Part shown: positions 6,689 through 11,498 of the stretch, piece after piece
Layout of the letters: each line of letters begins with the position of its first letter
Numbering within the stretch: position 1 is the stretch's first letter
Source: JBBQUP01 sp038212305
Lineage (GTDB): Bacteria > Bacteroidota > Bacteroidia > Bacteroidales > Marinilabiliaceae
Length of the DNA: 11,498 nucleotides
Direction: 5' to 3'
Assembly (NCBI GenBank): GCA_038212305.1
Contig: JBBQUP010000101.1
Span: forward strand, 1-11,498
The notes under the pieces: model-generated
Database searches by the model: none
What the model was told of the DNA's origin: nothing
Seen by the model: the letters and a program-made list of their open reading frames with translations, nothing else
Position numbers and translations under genes: made by a program

Positions 6689-7960
6689 TTAATAGTTCCA
6701 ATAATTGACAGCTACAACCAAAGCTTGTTTTTCCATTTGAAGCAACAAACTCTCATTTTTTTTTGCTTGAATATCTTTCAATAAATTCTTTAAATCCATC
6801 ACCGATGCTTCGCCTTGTGATAGCTCGGAATTATATGCCGATGAGAGTTTTTCATACTGTGTTATTTGATCGTCAACTATGCCAAGCTGCTGATTAATCG
6901 ACTTGAGTTTTGCCATGCTCTTGCTAGTGGAAAGAAAGGCTTGAGTTTGAAAATTTTGTTTTTCAATTGCCACCGAATTTAGCTGTATGATGGATTTTTC
7001 TCGCTCAATTTTGCGTTGATTACCATCATAGATAGTCATGCTAAAAGTTAAACCTGTGCTCAACCCTAAGCGATTAAGATTAGGTAAATACACCGCATTT
7101 AAACCCGTGTTGACAAAAAAGTTCAATTGCGGTTTATATTTCAATTCGCTTATTTGTAGATCCGATGCAATTTTTAAACTATCGAACTGATAGGCATTTA
7201 AAAATCTTGAACTCTCTAATCTGGTCGAAACCAAAGGAATGTCAATTAATTCCAACTCAACAACATTCGACTCATGAATGCCGCATATTAAATTCAAATC
7301 GAGTAGGTTTGTTTCAAAATCGGCTTTACTACGATTTAATTCAAGCTCGAAATCCTGATGTTCAATTCGCAACAACATCAAATCGGTTTGTTTATATATA
7401 CCATTTTCAATCAGCGTTTGCAAAACCATTAACCGCTCATCCAGCAATTTTATAACTGTTTGACCATTATCGATTTGCAATTTCGACTTTAAACACAACA
7501 CATACTGATAACTAACCAACTGCTCTAACTCATGAACCGTTAGTGAAGCAATATTTTCAGCTAATTGATGGTCGATGGCAGCCTTATTTTTATAGGCTTG
7601 AAACTTCGAGCCTGTCAACAATCCTTGCTTGAGTGAAATCAGTGCTTGATATTGCCCCCCATCGGTCGCCGATAAATCGAACCCCTGATAGCTATCGGCC
7701 CCTTCAGAGACCAATTGAAAACTGTTGTGCTCAATAATTGGAGCAAGCAGCACACTCGATTCGAAAACAATTTCGGGCTTTGCCAAAACCCGCTTTATTT
7801 GCTCCAAATCCAAATCAATCAACTTTTGCTGGTTGGTATTGGTCTGCAAAACCGGACTGTTTTGCTTTGCCTGTTCCAAATAATAGGACAAGTTTCGCGT
7901 TTGAGCTATTCCAAGTTCACTCCAAAGAACTAATAATAAGGGGAAAACCCATTTTTTCAT
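6689..7960 (-). CDS. Outer-membrane efflux protein (TolC/OEP family)
   Basis: Forms the trimeric channel through the outer membrane and periplasm for the RND pump. The 423-residue product begins with a Sec signal peptide (charged MKK, hydrophobic core to about 15, likely cleavage after GIA at 19). The first helix NLSYYLEQAKQNSPVLQT is a typical OEP start. Two long helical repeats follow: about 120-215, rich in Q, E and L, and about 325-410, with QLGIVDDQITQYEKL and DIQAKKNESLLLQME. Short strand segments such as LNFFVNTGLNAVYLPN and LGLSTGLTFSMTIYDGN fit the outer-membrane barrel. It is the first gene of a three-gene operon and carries the promoter side. The length is slightly below TolC of E. 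coli. No truncation or frameshift is evident. Confidence 0.9.
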   Translation of the reverse strand: MKKWVFPLLLVLWSELGIAQTRNLSYYLEQAKQNSPVLQTNTNQQKLIDLDLEQIKRVLAKPEIVFESSVLLAPIIEHNSFQLVSEGADSYQGFDLSATDGGQYQALISLKQGLLTGSKFQAYKNKAAIDHQLAENIASLTVHELEQLVSYQYVLCLKSKLQIDNGQTVIKLLDERLMVLQTLIENGIYKQTDLMLLRIEHQDFELELNRSKADFETNLLDLNLICGIHESNVVELELIDIPLVSTRLESSRFLNAYQFDSLKIASDLQISELKYKPQLNFFVNTGLNAVYLPNLNRLGLSTGLTFSMTIYDGNQRKIEREKSIIQLNSVAIEKQNFQTQAFLSTSKSMAKLKSINQQLGIVDDQITQYEKLSSAYNSELSQGEASVMDLKNLLKDIQAKKNESLLLQMEKQALVVAVNYWNY

Positions 7961-8050
7961 AGTTAAATATCTATTTGTTTTTCACGACTAAATTAATTAA
8001 TTAATCCTAATGCAAAACATGCCTCCATGCCATTTTAATATGTCATTCCT

Positions 8051-8058
8051 CAAATTTA
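8051..8058 (-). promoter_or_regulatory. Candidate -7 box for the efflux operon
   Basis: On the minus strand this reads TAAATTTG, matching TAnnTTTG. A TTG lies about 17 nt upstream, slightly short of the usual -33 spacing. Transcription would start near 8045, giving a leader of about 85 nt before the outer-membrane factor gene. The call rests on consensus matching only. Confidence 0.35.
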
Positions 8059-8062
8059 TCAT

Positions 8063-8086
8063 CCAATTTGGGATACAATTGGGATA
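8063..8086. repeat. Direct and inverted repeat in the divergent control region (possible operator)
   Basis: CAATTTGGGATA (8064-8075) is followed at once by CAATTGGGATA (8076-8086), identical except for one T. The same stretch also holds CCAATT (8063-8068) facing AATTGG (8077-8082) across 8 nt. It sits over the presumed -33 side of the efflux promoter and about 150 bp upstream of the divergent MFS gene. It is a reasonable place for a repressor or activator site, but no regulator gene is in the window. Confidence 0.35.
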
Positions 8087-8116
8087 ATATAAACATTTCT
8101 AATGCTTCACATTACA

Positions 8117-8164
8117 TCTCTACGTTATGCATCGCGTCTGTACAGGAATGCATCGCGTCTCTAC
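8117..8164. repeat. Dispersed repeat, copy 2 (tandem half-units)
   Basis: Two 17-nt units, ATGCATCGCGTCTGTAC (8127-8143) and ATGCATCGCGTCTCTAC (8148-8164), differ at one base. They are preceded by a partial unit TCTCTAC (8117-8123), giving a period of 20-21 nt. The second full unit is the exact reverse complement of 2511-2527. The cluster lies between the efflux promoter and the MFS start codon and is followed by a T run. Unlike copy 1 the units are head-to-tail, so no long hairpin forms. Confidence 0.85.
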
Positions 8165-8235
8165 ATTTTTTTATCCTCCCATAAAATCAATCTGAATTTT
8201 TTGGTAAATTGCGCATCAATTTCATACAATAACAG

Positions 8236-9621
8236 ATGAACTGGACTAAAAAGCAAATCTCTATACTGGCCATTGTGGCCGTCACCTCATTCATGAGCAC
8301 TTTCCTGATTTCATCGGTTAGCATTGCACTACCGGCCATTGAAAAAAGTTTTGGTCTCGATGCTGTGTCGCTGAGTTGGATTATGACCGCCTATTTGCTT
8401 TCAACGGCCATGTTTCTTTTGCCATTAGGACGTTGGGGCGACTTAAAAGGCATTCGTAAACTATTTAAATTGGGAATAATCATCTTTACCCTTTCGTCGA
8501 TTGGTTGTGCTTTATCGCCCACGGGAGGTTGGTTAACTGCATTTCGCTTTTTAGAGGGAATTAGTGCAGCACTGGCAAGTACATCAGGCCCTGCCATTCT
8601 GGTTTCAACATTCGAGCCTCAAAAACGTGGACAGGTTTTAGGCATTTCGGTATCGGCGGTTTATTTGGGACTTGCTTTTGGCCCTTTTGCAGGCGGAATG
8701 CTGACCGAACATTTTGACTGGAGAGCTATTTTCGTGGCAGCAAGTGCATTGGGTGTTATCATGGCAATATTAACCTTTTTATTTTTAGGTGTTGATGAGA
8801 AAATCGAAGCTAAAAATAGAACTATAAACTTTAGGGATACCCTCATTTACATGCTTGGACTCATGGCTTTGGTTTATGGATCATCGGAAATCCCCCTCAT
8901 AAAAGGTTGGATATTTCTTTTAATGGGCGTTATCGCTTTAATATTTTTTTGGTTTTCAGAAACCAAATCGGCCAACCCCATCATCGAAACCAAACTTTTT
9001 ACCACCAATCGCTTGTTTGCATTTTCGAATTTAGCCGCACTCATTAATTACAGTGCCACCTTTGCTATCATCTTCTTGCTGAGCTTGTATCTCCAAAAAA
9101 CACAAGCGCTTTCACCACAGCAAGCTGGTCTAATTTTAATTTCGCAGCCCATTGTTATGGCACTCTTCTCTCCCATTGCCGGACGATTATCCGATCGAAT
9201 TCATGCTCGCTATTTATCAACCATAGGCATGACCATGTGTACCATTGGGTTAATCGCTTTCTCGCAACTCACGACCACAACACCCATTTGGCAAATTGTA
9301 GCCATATTAATTTGGGTCGGTCTCGGTTTTGCCTTTTTCTCATCGCCCAACATGAATACCATCATGAGCTCGGTTAACAAGGCGCAATACGGCCTGGCAT
9401 CGGGTTCGGCGGCTACAATGCGGGTGCTTGGTCAAATTGTTAGCATGACAATCGCCACGCTGTTTTTTGCTGTTTTGTTCGATAATCATGCCATTGAAAC
9501 GGTTTCAAACTTGCTGTTTATGAAGGCCATTAATTGGGGATTTGCCACCTTTTCAGCCATTAGTATAGCTGGAATTTATTTTTCTTATAATAGGGGTGAG
9601 ATATCAGACATAAATCATTAA
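8236..9621 (+). CDS. MFS multidrug antiporter (DHA2-type, 14 predicted helices)
   Basis: A proton-coupled drug exporter of the inner membrane, in the EmrB/QacA branch. The 461-residue product shows the motif LPLGRWGDLKGIRK (62-75) between helices 2 and 3, WIMTAYLL (48-55), RFLEGISAA (104-112) in helix 4, and the antiporter motif GPFAGGML (149-156) in helix 5, followed by DWRAIF. The hydrophobic pattern over the rest fits 14 helices, with a central loop near 190-200. The ATG at 8236 is preceded by AACAG and no strong ribosome site, as usual in Bacteroidota. It is transcribed away from the efflux operon and shares a 275-bp control region with it. No partner adaptor (EmrA-like) is adjacent, so it probably works alone. 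The substrate cannot be told from sequence. It appears complete. Confidence 0.92.
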   Translation: MNWTKKQISILAIVAVTSFMSTFLISSVSIALPAIEKSFGLDAVSLSWIMTAYLLSTAMFLLPLGRWGDLKGIRKLFKLGIIIFTLSSIGCALSPTGGWLTAFRFLEGISAALASTSGPAILVSTFEPQKRGQVLGISVSAVYLGLAFGPFAGGMLTEHFDWRAIFVAASALGVIMAILTFLFLGVDEKIEAKNRTINFRDTLIYMLGLMALVYGSSEIPLIKGWIFLLMGVIALIFFWFSETKSANPIIETKLFTTNRLFAFSNLAALINYSATFAIIFLLSLYLQKTQALSPQQAGLILISQPIVMALFSPIAGRLSDRIHARYLSTIGMTMCTIGLIAFSQLTTTTPIWQIVAILIWVGLGFAFFSSPNMNTIMSSVNKAQYGLASGSAATMRVLGQIVSMTIATLFFAVLFDNHAIETVSNLLFMKAINWGFATFSAISIAGIYFSYNRGEISDINH

Positions 9622-9802
9622 TTAAACCCAAAAACGATAAAAAGCCTATTCTTGGTTCAATCCTGATGCTTCTCAAGTCTTATTTTACGGGTTCAAAGAC
9701 AAACAATGAGCCAATAAAATCAGATACTTGCGACATTGATGTGATTGGATCCTTGAACAAACTACTTTTTCCAATGTTTTCTTTTTGTTAAAAGCTTTAT
9801 CA
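9622..9802. other. Intergenic region with no recognised gene
   Basis: 181 bp between the MFS gene and the TMEM175 remnant. I see no clear terminator for the MFS gene, no -7 box match before 9803 and no convincing coding frame. A short minus-strand open stretch ending at the TAA of 9680-9682 reads SDFIGSLFVFEPVK at its end, which looks protein-like but is too short to assign. Confidence 0.5.
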
Positions 9803-10060
9803 ATGAACAAAGGACGAATTGAAGCATTTAGTGATGGCGGTTTGGCCATCATTAAATGTCATGGCTCCGATTCCATCCTATTTCGAGCTATTGGAAACGA
9901 TTTCAAAGGAAAAATTTCACCCGTTCTTTATCTAATAGCCATCGGCTCATGTTGGATAAGCACTTGAATTTCAGTGGGAATATTTATTTTAGTTGCACTT
10001 ATATGGATCATCCCTAACAAGCGAATCGAATTGGTTTTAACATCAGATGATGAGAAATAG
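9803..10060 (+). pseudogene. TMEM175-type potassium channel (DUF1211), internally deleted and interrupted
   Basis: Bacterial TMEM175 proteins are six-helix potassium channels of about 190-200 residues with the signature RxxxFSD in helix 1. Here the ATG at 9803 gives MNKGRIEAFSDGGLAII, with R-x3-FSD intact. It then jumps directly to KCHGSDS and AIGNDFKGKISPVLYLIAI, which belongs near the C-terminus in intact relatives. About 110 residues, helices 2 to 4 or 5, are missing in frame. A TGA at 9965-9967 follows ST; beyond it the same frame continues with ISVGIFILVALIWIIPNKRIE, the expected family C-terminus, to a TAG at 10058-10060. TGG (Trp) to TGA is the likely change. The product could not form a channel. 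It lies between the intact MFS gene and an IS4 remnant. Confidence 0.8.
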
Positions 10061-10101
10061 CAAAAACGGAATCATCTTCACCTTTACAAATGAGAAACTA
10101 G

Positions 10102-11061
10102 GGTTTTGTTGCCATTTATGTCAATTTAGATGGTACCATTTAGTTGTTTCAATATGTTTTTCCTCTGCTTCTATTTACATCTCAATAAAACTCGAATTAC
10201 AATGCTGGACAATGCTATGCTTGGGTGTACGATCCATTAAACCAGATCACCATTGATGGGGAGTTGGCACCTTACGCATCTAGCGAGCGTGATTTACTCA
10301 TGCAACACCTTGACAAGGTTAATTCTTTAGATTTACTATTACTTGATCGAGGACATCTCTGCTTTTGGTTACTATTCTTGATGGAAGCGAATGGCATTGG
10401 GTTTTGTGTTTGGTTGAAGGATAATTGGTGGCTAAAAGTGAAGGATTTTACTAACAGTGATGAAAAAGAACGGATTGTTGCTTTCGCCTTACCAAAGAAA
10501 GATCGAAAAAAGCTGGCAGAATTTCCACACATGCAGGATACCACTATTACTTGCCGATTAGTAAAGATAGAACTTCCAAATGGGGAAAAAGAAATTTTAT
10601 GAACATCACTAATCGATTCTGAGAAATATCCATACGAAGATTTTGACCAGTTGTACCATTACCGATGGAATGAAGAAGAGGCATATAAGATGCTAAAAAG
10701 CAGGATAGAGCTTGAGAATTTATCAGGCAAAACAGCTCTAGCAGTCAAACAAGATTTTCATGCCAAATTTTTTTTGATGACCTTATGTGCAGCGTACGCT
10801 CATCCGATTGAAGACAAAGTAATACAAGAATATAAGGCCGATCAGAATCGGAAGTTTGATCAGAAAATTAATCGCACCAATGCTGTGTCGATAACACAAG
10901 ATGTTTTAATAACCGTATTTTTAAGAAAGCAATTTGAAAAGGCACTAAACGCATTTGACAACATAGTATATGAAACAAGAGAAATCATACGCCCAGGTAG
11001 AAGTTCCCCAAGAACGAAACGCCCCAAGCAACTTTATTCCATTAACAATAAACGATTATGA
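10102..11061 (+). pseudogene. IS4-family transposase remnant (insertion sequence), broken by stop codons
   Basis: A DDE transposase relic. In one frame the catalytic residues can be traced: LDGT (Asp codon 10129-10131), LLLLDRGH (Asp 10345-10347) and the IS4 signature Y-x2-R-x3-E-x6-K in YHYRWNEEEAYKMLK (Glu 10675-10677). The spacings, D-x71-D-x109-E, suit the family. The long open pieces are 10225-10602 and 10651-11061 (TTG start). They are one gene split by TGA at 10600-10602, since EIL and TSLIDSEKYPYEDF continue in frame. Further stops at 10141-10143 (TAG) and 10186-10188 (TAA) break the N-terminal half. The region before about 10100 shows no transposase similarity, so the N-terminus is deleted. 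The C-terminal IIRPGRSSPRTKRPKQ tail is typical. I could not identify terminal inverted repeats or a target duplication. Confidence 0.85.
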
Positions 11062-11088
11062 TTATCGCAAACTGAACTACATTGATTA

Positions 11089-11319
11089 TTAAGTTAAATA
11101 TAACCATGTTTTCACAAACTCGATTAATTCATTAGTAAGATTTATGACACTTGGGTTAATATTTTTCATTAGTAGGATAACCATGTACAAAACCAATTTC
11201 AAATTCTGGAAATATATTAAATCAAATTTAAATAACACCATAATATTCCCCATTCCAACTCCTTGAGAACATGATACTCTATATTGGAATGAACTTAATA
11301 AAAATATAGATATAGGCGT
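11089..11319 (-). other. Possible frameshifted small ORF remnant
   Basis: The minus strand is open for 77 codons between stops at 11320-11322 and 11089-11091, with an internal ATG at 11253 that would give 54 residues. Its end, NINPSVINLTNELIEFVKTW, looks protein-like. In the middle another frame gives a better-looking stretch, FPEFEIGFVHGYPTNEK. Losing one base and later gaining one would join these into FDLIYFPEFEIG...TNEKINPSVINLT. I do not recognise the protein. It may be a decayed gene or chance in AT-rich DNA. Confidence 0.2.
11251..11291. repeat. Inverted repeat, 8-bp arms
   Basis: CATTCCAA at 11251-11258 and TTGGAATG at 11284-11291 are exact complements with a 25-nt loop. No T run follows in either direction, so it is not a standard terminator. 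It could be an internal palindrome of an element end. Confidence 0.35.
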
Positions 11320-11347
11320 TTAGGTCTCCCAATTTGAATAATATAAT

Positions 11348-11355
11348 TACCTTTG
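11348..11355 (+). promoter_or_regulatory. Possible -7 box in front of the IS1595-type transposase
   Basis: TACCTTTG matches TAnnTTTG exactly but ends only 4 nt before the ATG at 11360, so transcription would give a nearly leaderless message. No -33 box is seen at the right spacing. This may be chance. Confidence 0.2.
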
Positions 11356-11359
11356 TCAA

Positions 11360-11498
11360 ATGATTGCAAGGGAAAAATTTATAGGAGTTAATTCAATAAC
11401 ATTTAATAGAAGATTTAAAAACAATAATGATTGTTATGAATATATTTCATTAGTCAAATGGGAAGACGGATTTACTTGTAGAAAATGTAAAAATGACA
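11360..11498 (+). CDS. IS1595-family transposase, N-terminal part (runs off the window)
   Basis: The ATG at 11360 opens a frame that continues to the window end, 46 codons. The visible part reads IGVNSITFNRRFKNNNDC, then YEYISLVKWEDGFTCRKCKND. The pattern of a Cys before a short helix, W-x-D-G-F and then C-x2-C is the N-terminal zinc-ribbon region of IS1595-type DDE transposases, in which CxxC is followed by a second cysteine pair. No lesion is seen in this part, in contrast to the IS4 relic next door, so this element may be younger. The catalytic region and the right end lie outside the window, so intactness cannot be judged. Confidence 0.75.
   Translation, partial: MIAREKFIGVNSITFNRRFKNNNDCYEYISLVKWEDGFTCRKCKND

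Larger units (their letters stand above)
11062..11359. other. 298-bp region between two transposase genes
   Basis: AT-rich DNA that must contain the right end of the IS4 remnant and the left end of the next element; neither end could be recognised without the partner repeat. It holds the doubtful minus-strand frame described separately, an inverted repeat CATTCCAA (11251-11258) / TTGGAATG (11284-11291), and nested 10-bp direct repeats: ATAACCATGT at 11100 and 11177, and TTCATTAGTA at 11128 and 11165. Confidence 0.5.

Noticed and set aside
9680..9790. Minus-strand fragment ending SDFIGSLFVFEPVK
   Set aside because: Too short, with no recognisable family and no start context; left as intergenic.
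10047..10256. 69-residue plus-strand open frame upstream of the IS4 segment
   Set aside because: The catalytic LDGT motif and the later conserved parts lie in a different frame; this one is a shadow.
9965..10602. TGA recoding (TGA read as an amino acid) because both the TMEM175 and IS4 frames are interrupted by TGA
   Set aside because: TAA and TAG also interrupt neighbouring relics, the TMEM175 gene has a large deletion, and TGA is used as a normal stop in the IS4 and nucleotidyltransferase frames.
11100..11186. Nested 10-bp direct repeats (ATAACCATGT and TTCATTAGTA) as target duplications
   Set aside because: They do not flank an identifiable element and can arise by chance in AT-rich DNA.

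Overview
The window looks like a piece of a Bacteroidota chromosome. The DNA is AT-rich, ribosome binding sites are weak or absent, and matches to the Bacteroidota -7 box (TAnnTTTG) lie upstream of several genes. The proteins also read as Bacteroidota types: a lipoprotein-anchored efflux adaptor and an IS4-type transposase with an intact YREK motif. A marine or gut anaerobe of the Bacteroidia is my guess; the sequence alone does not settle the genus.

Layout. (1) Positions 84-847, minus strand: a decayed MNT-HEPN toxin-antitoxin pair. The nucleotidyltransferase has lost its start codon and active-site glycine and carries a frameshift. The HEPN gene carries two in-frame stops. (2) 951-2189, minus: an intact ammonium channel gene (amt) with a plausible promoter and no glnK beside it. 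(3) 2443-2538: three hairpins in a row, namely an intrinsic terminator, a small hairpin, and a palindromic dispersed repeat that supplies the stop codon of the next gene. (4) 2535-7960, minus: a complete tripartite efflux operon in the order outer-membrane factor, periplasmic adaptor lipoprotein, RND pump. The 204-bp gap between adaptor and pump holds two tandem arrays: eleven 8-bp CATTAGCA-type units, and four and a half TTTAGGG (plant-telomere-like) heptamers. (5) 7961-8235: a divergent control region with a second cluster of the dispersed repeat. (6) 8236-9621, plus: an intact drug/proton antiporter of the 14-helix MFS group. (7) 9622-11498: a graveyard containing a TMEM175-type potassium-channel gene with a large internal deletion and a nonsense codon, an IS4-family transposase with all three DDE residues in one frame but broken by stops, a possible frameshifted minus-strand remnant, and the start of an IS1595-type transposase that runs off the window.

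The working genes are membrane transporters: ammonium uptake, tripartite export across both membranes, and inner-membrane drug export. The efflux operon and the MFS gene are divergent and share a control region, but no regulator gene is present. The 17-nt core of the dispersed repeat occurs once at each end of the efflux operon in exact inverted orientation, so the operon sits as a bracketed unit between decayed accessory DNA.

I did not find a clearly new biological system. The most unusual structures are the two tandem arrays inside the efflux operon, the repeat bracketing of that operon, and an adaptor that almost lacks the helical hairpin.
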